A stretch of DNA of 64,000 nucleotides, from contig CP003096.1 in assembly GCA_000233775.1 (NCBI GenBank), forward strand, positions 1,514,501-1,578,500. The letters run 5' to 3'. How positions within the stretch are numbered: position 1 is the first letter of the stretch; every line of letters begins with the position of its first letter. The notes below the pieces were generated by a model. The model had not been told where the DNA came from and searched no databases. It saw nothing but the letters and a program-made list of their open reading frames with translations. The translations under genes were made by a program, and so were the position numbers. Shown here piece by piece: positions 34,453 to 43,665 of this stretch. This stretch comes from Thermovirga lienii DSM 17291 (lineage in GTDB: Bacteria; Synergistota; Synergistia; Synergistales; Thermovirgaceae).

Positions 34453-34773
34453 AATAATCCCTCCTAATCTCAAGAGGATCCCACAAAAAAAGACCCTCTG
34501 CATGGTACTCACCACGCCGAAGGTCTCGCTAGCACACAAAGATGCCGACAGAACCAGGCCTTTGGGCCGTGTTGGTGATTCTGTCTTTAAGCTACTCCCC
34601 TTTGGCTTTAAGAGATGCTTTGCAAACCAAAGTCCTTTTTTATCTTCTGTTACTGCTTATTTTATCAATATTTTCTGAGCATTGCCAACCATATCTATTT
34701 GAAATATTCCCTTACCATATACAATATTATGGGTTATTATATTTTAAATATCTGCAAGGAAGGTGAGGCAAAA

Positions 34774-36039
34774 GTGCACAAGCTCCAAGCGGTAGACCCC
34801 GAGATCTCCAAGTTGATTGCCCAAGAGATTTTAAGAGAAAGCACCACTATAGAACTGATAGCTTCGGAGAATTTCGTTCCAGAATGCATAATGGAAGCCC
34901 AAGGAAGCGTGTTGACCAACAAATATGCAGAAGGCTACCCGGGAAACAGGTACCACGGGGGATGCGAAGTTATAGACGAGATAGAGAGTTTGGCAATTGA
35001 AAGAGCCAAAGCTCTCTTCGGCGCTGAGCACGCAAACGTGCAACCCCACTCGGGCGTAAACGCTAATTTGGCCGCATATATGGCCCTTCTTGAACCCAAA
35101 GACACCATACTCTCCATGGATCTAGCGCATGGAGGACATCTCTCCCACGGCAGCAAAGTCAGCATAACTGGCAAATTCTACAACGCCGTATTTTATGGAG
35201 TGGATAAAACCACAGAACAGATAGACCTAGATCAGGTAAGGGATCTAGCTAAAGCTCACAACCCTAAACTTATAGTCGCCGGCTGCAGCGCTTACTCCCG
35301 CTTCATAGACTTCAAGGCTTTCAGGCAAATAGCCGACGAAGTAGGTGCCTTCCTCATGGTGGATATGTCTCACATTGCAGGGTTGGTAGCTGCAGGAGTT
35401 CATCCTTCCCCTGTCCCGTGGGCTGACGTAGTGACTAGCACCACGACCAAAACGCTCCGCGGGGCTCGAGGCGGCTTCATATTGTGTCGCAAGGAACACG
35501 CTTCAAAAATAGACAAGGCCATATTCCCCGGCACCCAAGGTGGCCCTATACTGCAGAACCTCCTTGCAAAGGCAGTGACCTTTAAACTTGCATCAACCGA
35601 TGAGTTCATAAAATATGCCAAGCAAGTTCAAGCCAATGCCCGCAAGATGGCTTCCCTGCTCCAGGAAATGGGCCTTCGTATAGTCTCTGGAGGGACAGAC
35701 AATCATCTTATGTTGGTAGATTTGCGGCCTTGGAACTTGACGGGCTCAGAAGCAGAGGAATACCTAGCAAAGGCTGGCATAACGGTGAACAAAAACATGA
35801 TACCCTTTGATGACAAAAAACCCACTGTTACAAGTGGAATCAGGATAGGGACAGCGGCCGTCACATCAAGGGGCTTTCAAGAAAAAGAGATCGAGACCGT
35901 GGCCTCCATAATAGGAAAGGTTTTGAGAGAAAAGAACAAGGCCAATATGAATTCTTACAGAGAAATGGTAATAGATTTGTGCCTTAAGCACCCCCTTTAT
36001 ATGTCTCCTCAGGAGATCGCAGCGGCCTTGAAAAGTTAA
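34774..36039 (+). CDS. glyA: Serine hydroxymethyltransferase
   Basis: Interconverts serine and glycine with tetrahydrofolate. 421 residues from a GTG at 34774 with AAGGAAGGTGAGG upstream; earlier in-frame ATGs give a long hydrophobic leader without family match. Motifs: [56 protein letters not shown] and the PLP lysine in [15 protein letters not shown]. Stands alone; it supplies glycine and one-carbon units in an organism with Grd-type metabolism. Confidence 0.97.
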   Translation: MHKLQAVDPEISKLIAQEILRESTTIELIASENFVPECIMEAQGSVLTNKYAEGYPGNRYHGGCEVIDEIESLAIERAKALFGAEHANVQPHSGVNANLAAYMALLEPKDTILSMDLAHGGHLSHGSKVSITGKFYNAVFYGVDKTTEQIDLDQVRDLAKAHNPKLIVAGCSAYSRFIDFKAFRQIADEVGAFLMVDMSHIAGLVAAGVHPSPVPWADVVTSTTTKTLRGARGGFILCRKEHASKIDKAIFPGTQGGPILQNLLAKAVTFKLASTDEFIKYAKQVQANARKMASLLQEMGLRIVSGGTDNHLMLVDLRPWNLTGSEAEEYLAKAGITVNKNMIPFDDKKPTVTSGIRIGTAAVTSRGFQEKEIETVASIIGKVLREKNKANMNSYREMVIDLCLKHPLYMSPQEIAAALKS

Positions 36040-36043
36040 TTTG

Positions 36044-36070
36044 GGAGGGGCTTTAAGGCCCCTCCTCTTC
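36044..36070 (+). terminator. Terminator of glyA
   Basis: GGAGGGGC (36044-36051) pairs with GCCCCTCC (36058-36065), followed by TCTTC. It starts 5 bases after the glyA stop; the poor T-run lowers confidence. Confidence 0.65.
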
Positions 36071-36090
36071 ATGTTATTGCAATAGAAAGG

Positions 36091-36645
36091 TCATTGGACC
36101 AAGAGAAGGGCAAATCTATCTGTAGACTCTTTTGTGTCCTTTTTGACAGATATCCCATACCCCAACATTTTGACCAGGGTGAACACTTCTATGCCAAAGG
36201 CCTCCATGGTGGGCCTTCTCATGTAGGGGAATCTGCACTCAACCACATTCCCTGCACAGGTACCACATAGATTGCAATTGTCGAAGGACAGCAAGAAAGC
36301 CTTTTCCATTCCTTCTACAAATATGGTCTTCTCTACCTTGAGAAGTTCCTTTTGATTCCTCACCACCCACTCTCGCATGCCATCCAGCGTGGAGTCGCAG
36401 AAAAGATGTATCAGAACTGCCTTCTCATATTCGGCCAGAAACCTACTGCACTCAGAGACTGAAGGAACGTTGGGAGGGCATGAAGCATTGCGCCCATAAT
36501 CTGGACAGCCGTACATGCACTTGACTCTAACCCACTGAGATACTGGAACATCACTAGGACGGATCCATTTATAATCACTGAATCCATGCTCATGTAAAAC
36601 TTTATCAACTAATGGTACTCTCTCTACAAAGATTGAGCCCTTCAT
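36091..36645 (-). CDS. DUF2284 predicted metal-binding protein
   Basis: 184 residues with the cysteine pattern of DUF2284: CMYGCPDYGRNASCPPNVPS near residue 48 and DNCNLCGTCAGNVVECRFP near 125. PTMEAFGIEVFTLVKMLGYGI follows, which is the family's C-terminal signature. The cysteines suggest an iron-sulfur or zinc site. No activity is established that I know of. It follows the TrmO-like gene by 23 bases on the same strand. Confidence 0.88.
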   Translation of the reverse strand: MKGSIFVERVPLVDKVLHEHGFSDYKWIRPSDVPVSQWVRVKCMYGCPDYGRNASCPPNVPSVSECSRFLAEYEKAVLIHLFCDSTLDGMREWVVRNQKELLKVEKTIFVEGMEKAFLLSFDNCNLCGTCAGNVVECRFPYMRRPTMEAFGIEVFTLVKMLGYGISVKKDTKESTDRFALLLVQ

Positions 36646-36668
36646 ATGAAAGCCTCCTTTATTGTCTT

Positions 36669-37091
36669 TTATGCTCTTTTTTCATCACCACGAGGCCAGT
36701 GGAGCTTGTAGGGTTTTATATCCAAAATGGGCGTCTTATCTATAGCCTCCAATGGATGAACAATAATCCCATCTTCCTTTAACTCTTTCAGCGTCACCAC
36801 GTGCAAGCCTATGGGATTAGGCCTGTGGGGAGAGCGAGTCGCAAAGACTCCATGAAGTGGAACCGATCTGTCCCCTCTGGGGTGGACCTCCAACATCTTC
36901 CTATCCGCCAAGTGCAACCAACTCAAAATATATAGCACCTGCCCTGTTTTAAGCCTATACAGCCCCCTAAGGTACTCTTCATATATTTTTATCTTGACTG
37001 GTGGCAGCCAATCTTCCGCTTGTCGCGGAACATCACTACAAGACTTGAAGGGAGAACAAACCTCCCCTATGGGCACGAGCTTAAAATCCAT
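36669..37091 (-). CDS. TrmO/TsaA-family tRNA methyltransferase-like protein
   Basis: TrmO methylates the N6-threonylcarbamoyl group of A37 in some tRNAs. 140 residues from an ATG at 37091 (AAGGAAGAG upstream). The family core is present: VPIGEVCSPFK at the N terminus, GVFATRSPHRPNPIGLHVVTL in the middle and EAIDKTPILDIKPY near the end. The SPHRPNPIG box is diagnostic. The C-terminal extra domain of E. coli TrmO is missing, as in many short homologues, so the precise substrate is open. Confidence 0.87.
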   Translation of the reverse strand: MDFKLVPIGEVCSPFKSCSDVPRQAEDWLPPVKIKIYEEYLRGLYRLKTGQVLYILSWLHLADRKMLEVHPRGDRSVPLHGVFATRSPHRPNPIGLHVVTLKELKEDGIIVHPLEAIDKTPILDIKPYKLHWPRGDEKRA

Positions 37092-37269
37092 AGCAACATA
37101 CTCTTCCTTCACGTAATTTTCTGATCCTTGGGTAAACTTGCCTTAACCTAACTCAAATTTGCATCAAGAATTCAAGCAGCTCAAGAGCCTTGATAACTTG
37201 CAGATTGGACAAGGTTTATATACCATAACTATACGACACAATTAAAGATCTTAACAGGCGGTGCACCCT

Positions 37270-37659
37270 ATGACATTGACTTTTTATCAGAAAATTTTGT
37301 GGCTTGTGATCGCAGGAGGAATAGGGGCCCTGTGCAGATATGGCCTATCCGGAGCGATTCAAAAGAACATGACCATTCTATTCCCCATGGGAACCTTTAT
37401 GGTAAACATAATAGCCTGCTTCTTGGCAGGGGCCCTCTTCACCCTCTTTCAGGAAAAACTGGAGCTTGCGGGAGAAATTCGAACTATAATCTTCGTCGGA
37501 TTTTTTGGAGCCTTTTCAACCTTTTCGACTTTCATGCTTGAAACCGCTCAACTTTTGCGAGATGATCAGCTCACATGGGCGATCGCCAACCTCCTTCTAC
37601 AAAATGGAATAGGACTGTTGTCCATGTTATGCGGTATCATCGTAGGCAAGTTCATTTAA
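37270..37659 (+). CDS. crcB: Fluoride channel FluC/CrcB
   Basis: A four-helix membrane protein of about 129 residues that dimerises to let fluoride out. Signatures: GGIGALCRYGLSG, FPMGTFMVNIIACFLAGALF with the pore Asn, and GFFGAFSTFSTFMLE with the phenylalanine/threonine box. I chose ATG 37270 (AGGCGG upstream); a GTG at 37261 is also possible. It is followed after 16 bases by a DUF190 gene. I see no fluoride riboswitch in the 150 bases upstream. Confidence 0.94.
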   Translation: MTLTFYQKILWLVIAGGIGALCRYGLSGAIQKNMTILFPMGTFMVNIIACFLAGALFTLFQEKLELAGEIRTIIFVGFFGAFSTFSTFMLETAQLLRDDQLTWAIANLLLQNGIGLLSMLCGIIVGKFI

Positions 37660-37675
37660 TGGAGGTAAAAATATC

Positions 37676-38011
37676 ATGGAGTTACCCCAAGAAGCTCAAT
37701 TGCTGCGCATCTTCATTGGAGAAAGCGACAAATACAAGGGAAAACCTCTTTATGAAGCCATAGTAAACCGTGCGAAGGAACTTTCCATGGCAGGTGCCAC
37801 CGTCCTAAGGGGCATACTAGGATTTGGCGCCCACAGCAGACTACATTCAGCAAAGATACTTAGGCTCTCTGAGGATTTGCCCGTAGTCATAGAGATAGTG
37901 GATACTCCAGAACGAATTCAAGCATTTTTGCCCCACCTGGATGAGATGATTACAGAAGGATTGGTCACCCTGGAAAAGGTACAAGTCCTCTATTACAGAA
38001 GGGGAGAGTAA
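37676..38011 (+). CDS. DUF190 protein (PII-like fold)
   Basis: 111 residues; the family has a ferredoxin-like PII-type fold. It shows LRIFIGESDKYKGKPLYEAIV, the GATVLRGILGFGAHSRLH segment and PVVIEIVDTPERIQAFLP, all typical of DUF190. ATG behind GGAGG. It directly follows crcB, a pairing that recurs in many bacteria and suggests a role with fluoride export, perhaps as a regulatory or sensing partner. It converges on a histidine kinase gene. Confidence 0.9.
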   Translation: MELPQEAQLLRIFIGESDKYKGKPLYEAIVNRAKELSMAGATVLRGILGFGAHSRLHSAKILRLSEDLPVVIEIVDTPERIQAFLPHLDEMITEGLVTLEKVQVLYYRRGE

Positions 38012-38013
38012 GA

Positions 38014-39381
38014 TCATTTCTTCGCCAACGGAAGCCACATGGTCACAACTAAGCCTCCATCAGGGGCATTTGCTGCCTCTATCCTTCCTCCATGATATTC
38101 CAAGGCTCTCTTGGCAATAGCTAGCCCCAATCCTACTCCACCTTTCTTTCTGTTCCTGGACGTCTCCACCCTGTAAAAAGGCTTGAACAATTTATCTATC
38201 TGATCTATAGGAACTCCCTCTCCCTGATCTCTTATGCTAACCCTTATCATGTAGTCATCGCCATCTTCTACTTTTATTTGGATCTGACCACCTACAGGAG
38301 TGTACCTTATGGCATTTCGTAAAACGTTCTCTATAGCACTTTTTAACATTTCCACTCGCATCGGAATAATTAATCGCTCAAACTGGGATCTAAAAAGGAT
38401 CTCCTTACCGTCCTTTTCAGCCTCTATCCTGGAATCCTCTATAACTGATTTTACAAGCTTTATTAGGTCGTTTTCTGAAAACATCTTTTTCCCCATCTCC
38501 TGCTCAAGCCGAGAAACAGATAGGATATGACCTATCATTTCCCCTAAGGTTGAAGCCTCTCTCTCCACCCTATCCAGGAACCTCTGGTTGGATTCCGGCA
38601 AATCCTTACGGGCCAACTCCAAGGCAACCATAAGCCTGGCCAGCGGAGATCTAAGTTCATGGGACACATCGCGCAGGAGCCTGTTTTGTGCTTCCAAAAG
38701 TTCATTTACATAGGAGGTCATTTCATCGAAAGCCAGTCCCAATTGTCCTATTTCATCCTTACGCCTCTTGACGTCATCCCCTACCCTTACAGAAAAATTC
38801 CCTTCCGTAACGGCCTTTGCGACCTCGCTCAGTTGCAGTACGGGGCCTGTGATGTGCTTGGTCAGAACATATGCAAGAAGCATCACTGAGAACAAGAAAC
38901 CGACAACGAGTATGAGAAGGGCCTTCGGGTTCCTTATGAAACCCGGAAACAGAGGCCTCTTAGGAAGGACTCCTATGAGAATATATTTTTTCCCATCTTC
39001 TGTCCTTATCTCCTTGAAGACAGCTACTAAGTCCCTCCTGTTGATCACCTCTCGACCGCTTTTTTTTGCTTCGAGCCACAAATCTCTTACCCTACCGGAG
39101 TGAGGGAAATTCCACAAAGGCCTCCCCTTTTCATCCAGTATGTGAATGAAAAAGCCAGTTTGATCGAATATTTTTTTGAGCTCATCTCTTAAGCTCAAAG
39201 GGCCTTCCTCTTGGTATATTTCAAGGCACCTGAGTCCATGACTCTCCAATGCAGCTGAAAGGATATCTTCCCTCCCAGTCAAGATTATTCCCTCTCTCGC
39301 CATAAAGATGGTAAGGGAGGCACTGACTGTTATGACCAAGAGCATACCGAAGAGAAACCACAAAAAAAGTTTTCTGAACAT
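38014..39381 (-). CDS. Membrane sensor histidine kinase, CpxA-like
   Basis: 455 residues. Two membrane helices (about 5-25 and 160-180) flank a periplasmic domain of about 130 residues. A HAMP domain (ITGPVLQLSEVAKAVTEGNFSVRV) follows, then HisKA with the phospho-acceptor in LRDVSHELRSPLARLMVALE. The ATPase domain has NVLRNAIRYTP, RDQGEGVP and GGVGLGLAIAKRAL. It lies 17 bases after the response regulator gene, and the Spy-like gene lies upstream of both, as in Cpx envelope-stress systems. Confidence 0.94.
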   Translation of the reverse strand: MFRKLFLWFLFGMLLVITVSASLTIFMAREGIILTGREDILSAALESHGLRCLEIYQEEGPLSLRDELKKIFDQTGFFIHILDEKGRPLWNFPHSGRVRDLWLEAKKSGREVINRRDLVAVFKEIRTEDGKKYILIGVLPKRPLFPGFIRNPKALLILVVGFLFSVMLLAYVLTKHITGPVLQLSEVAKAVTEGNFSVRVGDDVKRRKDEIGQLGLAFDEMTSYVNELLEAQNRLLRDVSHELRSPLARLMVALELARKDLPESNQRFLDRVEREASTLGEMIGHILSVSRLEQEMGKKMFSENDLIKLVKSVIEDSRIEAEKDGKEILFRSQFERLIIPMRVEMLKSAIENVLRNAIRYTPVGGQIQIKVEDGDDYMIRVSIRDQGEGVPIDQIDKLFKPFYRVETSRNRKKGGVGLGLAIAKRALEYHGGRIEAANAPDGGLVVTMWLPLAKK

Positions 39382-39398
39382 GTTCTAGCTCCTCAAGA

Positions 39399-40106
39399 TT
39401 ATCCACTGTCTTTCGGCAAAGTAAAAATGTACCCTTCGCCTCGCACGGTCTTTATTCTCTTTTGTCCGTCCTTGTAAGGTCCCAGTTTCTTCCTCAAATT
39501 GCTTATATGAACATCCACGCTTCTGTCAAAAGGAGAATAGCTTCTTTTAAGGACTTTCTGAACCAATTTTTGTCTGCTTACAAGTTTCCCAGCGGAACTT
39601 ACCAGGAATTCTAAAAGCTCATATTCTGTAGATGTTAACTCTACCGGCATACCATTCAAAAGGACAGTCCTGGAGGAAGGGTAAAGTTTTAAGTCTCCTA
39701 CAGATATTGTCTCTTCAGACGATCCTAGTTTATGATCCTTGGTCTCCTTCGCCCTTCTCAAAACCGCCCGTATGCGGGCCAACAGCTCTCTAGGGTTGAA
39801 AGGTTTAGGGACGTAATCGTCTGCGCCCAATTCCAGTCCAACTATCCTATCTACATCGTCTCCCTTTGCGGTAAGAATTATGACCGGAACGTTCGATTTC
39901 TTCCTCAAATTTTTCAAAACCTCAAGCCCGTCCATCCCAGGTAGCATTAGGTCTAAAATGATCATGTCATATAAATTGGAGAAGGACCTTTTCAGACCTT
40001 CTCCACCATCGTGAACCCATTCGACCTTCAAGCCTTCAGATTCAAAGTATTCATGCAGAAGCTCACAAAGCTCCACATCATCCTCTACTAGAAGAATCCT
40101 TCCCAT
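39399..40106 (-). CDS. OmpR/PhoB-family response regulator, CpxR-like
   Basis: 235 residues: receiver domain (1-120) with acidic EDD at 8-10, phospho-Asp in MIILDLMLPGMDGLEVL, and the conserved Lys in ADDYVPKPFNPRELLARI. A winged helix follows (about 135-230; LTSTEYELLEFLVSSAGKLVSR and RSVDVHISNLRKKLG). Cognate of the adjacent CpxA-like kinase. The Spy-like gene upstream is its likely target. Confidence 0.95.
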   Translation of the reverse strand: MGRILLVEDDVELCELLHEYFESEGLKVEWVHDGGEGLKRSFSNLYDMIILDLMLPGMDGLEVLKNLRKKSNVPVIILTAKGDDVDRIVGLELGADDYVPKPFNPRELLARIRAVLRRAKETKDHKLGSSEETISVGDLKLYPSSRTVLLNGMPVELTSTEYELLEFLVSSAGKLVSRQKLVQKVLKRSYSPFDRSVDVHISNLRKKLGPYKDGQKRIKTVRGEGYIFTLPKDSG

Positions 40107-40139
40107 TTTCAGCCGCCCTTCAAGAAAAACTAGCCATCC

Positions 40140-40934
40140 CTAAAGATCAAAAAAGTTCATGCCTCTAAAGTAATCCATGAGCTCTCTTTTCTGCCTAGGA
40201 GTAAGTTCTTTTTTAATATCCAGAATAGCCTTCTGCCATGCAAGAAGGTTTTCGGTCATTTCTTTGGATGCTGTTTTGCTCTCCAAACGCAGAGCATGCC
40301 AATCGGGTTTATCCTTCCATACAAGACGGAACATATTATCAAAACGGTTCCGCAAATTAGTGCGGTTCATCCGAACCTTTTCCGAGGTCTCATGCACAAT
40401 GACTTTGATCTTGTCTTTTTGCCCGGGGGACAGATTCAACTTGCTCATGAAAAAGAAGTGCTCCATGCCATTTTTGTTGTTAAGATATTTCACTTTTACC
40501 TTTTTGTTACCCCATCCTGGACCATTCATACCTTCATCCAACTTAGCCTTGAGCATAACCCTCTGATTAGGAGTAAGTATGGAGTAAACTTTATGTAATT
40601 TCTTGTACCTTTCCAAAAGATGGGCCTCTATTCTTTCCCTTATCATTGAAGCTGTCTTTTTATCTACAGGCTTATCTATGATGGTTAGCTTAAGAACGTC
40701 CTCCATTACATTCTCACGTCCCCAAGAAACCTTCTTATCGTCAAACAATAGGTCCCACAGAGCACTTTTTTGTTCCTCCGTAAGGTTCAGTGAGTTTAAG
40801 ATGAAAGGATCCATCACCCCCTCGGGCCCACCGGCAAAGGGCTTCCCATGGCTAGCTTTTTGTGCAAAAGCAAGGGACTGGCTATTTAAAAGTAACAGTG
40901 AAATCAACAACAATACACCTACAGTTTTTCTCAT
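40140..40934 (-). CDS. Periplasmic protein with two Spy/CpxP-like LTxxQ domains
   Basis: 264 residues with a signal peptide (MRKTVGVLLLISLLLLNSQS, cleavage about AFA-QK, residue 24). The mature part holds two copies of a helical module that starts with an LT/LS-x-x-Q motif and ends with another. Copy one runs from LTEEQKSALWDLL to LTPNQRVMLKAKL (about 50-145), copy two from LSPGQKDKIKVIV to LTPRQKRELMDYF (about 170-255). Spy and CpxP are periplasmic chaperones or stress sensors with one such module. It lies 33 bases upstream of the CpxR/CpxA-like pair on the same strand. Confidence 0.8.
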   Translation of the reverse strand: MRKTVGVLLLISLLLLNSQSLAFAQKASHGKPFAGGPEGVMDPFILNSLNLTEEQKSALWDLLFDDKKVSWGRENVMEDVLKLTIIDKPVDKKTASMIRERIEAHLLERYKKLHKVYSILTPNQRVMLKAKLDEGMNGPGWGNKKVKVKYLNNKNGMEHFFFMSKLNLSPGQKDKIKVIVHETSEKVRMNRTNLRNRFDNMFRLVWKDKPDWHALRLESKTASKEMTENLLAWQKAILDIKKELTPRQKRELMDYFRGMNFFDL

Positions 40935-41050
40935 GATCTAACGCCTCCTCCAATATTCTCAAGGCACATTTTATACAGATGACCGTAAAGATGGCGTTCA
41001 TTTTTATTAAGAATTGTAAAGACAGAGGCCCATTTGTGAAAGACAAGAGC

Positions 41051-41644
41051 TCAATAAAGCATTTTCATGTCCATTTTTTCGTAGCCATCAGGGATTTCGA
41101 AAAGAGAAGGGTCTACTTTGCCTATCACCACATCGTAGTAGGTTATGGTAACTGTGTCTTGAGGAGATTCAGAATAAATTTTCAAGGGGTAATTGAGTTT
41201 TTCAGATACCCATATAGTAGATTTGCCTGCATTCGGGTCGTGATAAGTGACCAGGTACTTTATACATGTAAAACCTTGAACTTTTTCCTTACCCAACTTT
41301 TTGACATCCGCCACGTCCGCCAGCTTGGTCTCTAAGGTCTCACTTTCGTCCAGGGTTACCTGCTGATTTTCCATTTCCATGTAAACTGACTGCTCCGGGA
41401 ACAACACGTACATCACGTTATTTTCAGGATTAACTATTACCGATTGGACTCCCGTAGGTGTGTTGAGGTCCTGACGCATCCAGTTTCCCTTCACGTAGAC
41501 ATTGCCTGTCATCTCTCCTCCCTGCGCGCTGCTTATAGCCATGGATGCACTGAACTCGGCTGCCATCGAAGGTCCAGCAAGACAAACAACCATGAGAACT
41601 GATACAATCCCAAAAGCCAAGAAAGCTAATATCCTCTTTTTCAT
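41051..41644 (-). CDS. Exported DUF4412-like (LolA-fold) protein
   Basis: 197 residues. Signal peptide of about 29 residues (hydrophobic core AFLAFGIVSVLMVVCLAG, then PSMAAE). The mature part shows the pattern of DUF4412/outer-membrane-lipoprotein-sorting-like proteins: GNVYVKGNWMRQDL, VIVNPENNVMYVLFPEQSVY and FTCIKYLVTYHD followed by STIWVSEKLNYPLKIY. Such proteins bind hydrophobic ligands in a half-open beta barrel. It precedes the Spy-like and Cpx-like genes on the same strand. Specific function unknown. Confidence 0.75.
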   Translation of the reverse strand: MKKRILAFLAFGIVSVLMVVCLAGPSMAAEFSASMAISSAQGGEMTGNVYVKGNWMRQDLNTPTGVQSVIVNPENNVMYVLFPEQSVYMEMENQQVTLDESETLETKLADVADVKKLGKEKVQGFTCIKYLVTYHDPNAGKSTIWVSEKLNYPLKIYSESPQDTVTITYYDVVIGKVDPSLFEIPDGYEKMDMKMLY

Positions 41645-41744
41645 GACTCTCTCACCCTTTTCTCATCTCAAGTGATTATGGTTCATGTTTACATTTTTAT
41701 ATTATACTCCACAACTAAAACTTTTGCAGTTTAACGCATTTACA

Positions 41745-41777
41745 GAAAGGGGGGCTACCTATAGGTAACCCCCTTTC
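41745..41777 (-). terminator. Terminator of the helicase gene
   Basis: GAAAGGGGG (41745-41753) pairs with CCCCCTTTC (41769-41777) around an inner TACCTATAGGTA palindrome, 35 bases after the helicase stop. Confidence 0.75.
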
Positions 41778-41811
41778 TCAATGTTTTCATTCATGACATG
41801 CTTATTAAAAG

Positions 41812-43530
41812 CTAAAAGGTCTTTTTCTTGGATCCTGTCCTCGAGCTTTTAACTGTCCTCCCAGAACCTCTTTTCTTGGGAGCTTTAGCAGTATGACTAT
41901 CTTCTACTGGGTTTATTTTGGAAAATCCCCAACGGGCTAAATCCAACTCCCGTTTCCTCAAATTTTTTATAGCTAAAGGGGAAAGCTCTACATGCACACT
42001 TTGGCCCCTAATTTTAATTCCTGCGACCTCGGAGCTTCTTACTCCCAGGGCATTACAAAGGCATCCCAAAATTTTCCCCACGTTCCAGTCAACCGATGGG
42101 TTAAGCCCAATCTTTACCATCTTCGCGGTCGCCTTAGATTTATTCCAATGGGCATTACTAGATTTTCCATCGAAACTGGCACCTTTGCGAACCTTTTTAA
42201 GGTTATTTCTCTCTGTGTTAAGTTCGTTCCGAAGCTCATATCCACAGGGGGTGTCCTTGGCTACCTCCATAAGCAGTTTAGCCACCAAAAGTGTAGGGTC
42301 CGTTTCCTTCAAAAGCTCTTCTGCCCATTCCAGAAAATCTTCCGTAGGTGAATGGCCCTCCTCCATCAAGTCAAGCTGCTTCCTGTAGCGAGACATCACC
42401 AAAATCTCGCTTTTATCAGGCACATCAAGCCACTCGGCTTTTACCTTGGTTCTTTGTAGCATGACCTTGAATCTCTCTGCCTCTTTCAAATTCAAAATTA
42501 CGACGTTTTCTCCCTTTTCGCCAGCCCTGCCAGTTCTACCACTTCTGTGGGTAAAGGTTTCCAGGTCATCTGGCAACCCCAGCTGGAACACTTTCTCAAT
42601 GTAAGGAATATCCAGTCCCCTGGCTGCCACATTGGTGGCTACCAAAAGGTTGACCAAGCCCTCTCTAAAAAGCTTCAACGTGAGGTTTCTGTCCCTTTGA
42701 GACATGTCTCCGTGCAAACACCGAGTATTAAATCCCTCTTTTGACAATCTTGCAGCGATATCAGCGGTCTCAGCCTTAGTGCGGCAAAAAACCAAGGCCT
42801 TCGACGGATTCTCCCACAAAAGGGTGTTTATAAGGCCCTCTATTCTCTTGTCCCTAGGCACCCTATAAACCTTGTGGCTTATATCAGAATGGCGCCCCTC
42901 TTCTCCAACAGACAAGATTTGAGGATCTTTCAAGTATTTCCTTGCAAGGGCCTTTATCTCCTCAGGCATAGTGGCTGAAAAAAGCCAAATACGCTCTACC
43001 TGCGGGGCACTGTCCATGATAGACTCAAGTTCTTCTCGGAAACCCATATCCAGCATCTGGTCCCCTTCGTCCAAAACAATGGTTTCTAGTCCGGAGAGGT
43101 CCAACTTACCTCTTCTAAGATGATCCAAGACTCGTCCTGGAGTGCCTATCACCATGGATGCTCCGCACTTCAAGTCCCTGATCTGGGTAGCCATGTCCAT
43201 TCCGCCAACGAGCACAGCCAAAGCAAGGTCCAATCTTCTCCCAACCCACCGGGCTTCCTTTGCCGTCTGCTGTGCAAGCTCCCTCGTCGGAGACAAAATC
43301 AAAACTTTAGGGGTACCATTGCTCCAAGTCCCTTCGTTCAAAAGGGGAAGCAAAAAAGCCAAGGTTTTGCCAGAACCTGTTTTAGACCTTACGATCATGT
43401 CACGGTCATGGTCATCCATAGCCATTACCTGCTCTTGGACAGGGGTGAAGGCAACAAACCCTTTCTCTTTCATAGCTGCCCTTAATTCTTCTCTCAGCAC
43501 ATCAAAATATTGCGTTTTCGCATTAATCAT
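41812..43530 (-). CDS. DEAD-box RNA helicase with DbpA-type RNA-binding domain
   Basis: About 572 residues. Helicase motifs in order: Q motif FTPVQEQVM, motif I SKTGSGKT, Ia PTRELAQQ, Ib TPGRVLDHL, II in the form VLDEGD rather than DEAD, III SATM, V ARGLDIP and VI HRSGRTGRAGEKG. A C-terminal DbpA-like RNA-binding domain (KMVKIGLNPSVDWNVGKILG, about 490-560) and a basic tail follow. Such enzymes remodel rRNA or mRNA. Starts are ATG 43530 or TTG 43542, both after AGGAGG. DEGD in motif II is a known variant. Confidence 0.94.
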   Translation of the reverse strand: MINAKTQYFDVLREELRAAMKEKGFVAFTPVQEQVMAMDDHDRDMIVRSKTGSGKTLAFLLPLLNEGTWSNGTPKVLILSPTRELAQQTAKEARWVGRRLDLALAVLVGGMDMATQIRDLKCGASMVIGTPGRVLDHLRRGKLDLSGLETIVLDEGDQMLDMGFREELESIMDSAPQVERIWLFSATMPEEIKALARKYLKDPQILSVGEEGRHSDISHKVYRVPRDKRIEGLINTLLWENPSKALVFCRTKAETADIAARLSKEGFNTRCLHGDMSQRDRNLTLKLFREGLVNLLVATNVAARGLDIPYIEKVFQLGLPDDLETFTHRSGRTGRAGEKGENVVILNLKEAERFKVMLQRTKVKAEWLDVPDKSEILVMSRYRKQLDLMEEGHSPTEDFLEWAEELLKETDPTLLVAKLLMEVAKDTPCGYELRNELNTERNNLKKVRKGASFDGKSSNAHWNKSKATAKMVKIGLNPSVDWNVGKILGCLCNALGVRSSEVAGIKIRGQSVHVELSPLAIKNLRKRELDLARWGFSKINPVEDSHTAKAPKKRGSGRTVKSSRTGSKKKTF

Positions 43531-43564
43531 AGAATTAATCAATTCCTCCTAGTATTCTTTTCAC

Positions 43565-43600
43565 ATGAAAAGGGGCACCCTCTTTTGGGTGCCCCTTTTC
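43565..43600 (-). terminator. Terminator of uspA
   Basis: 15-bp perfect stem, 43565-43579 with 43586-43600 (TGAAAAGGGGCACCC), 6-base loop, 66 bases after the uspA stop and before the helicase start. Confidence 0.75.
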
Positions 43601-43665
43601 ATGCCTCCCAATGTTAACTAGGCTATTATCCTCTTTCCCATTTTTTTGTCAAGGAGAAAGCAAAA

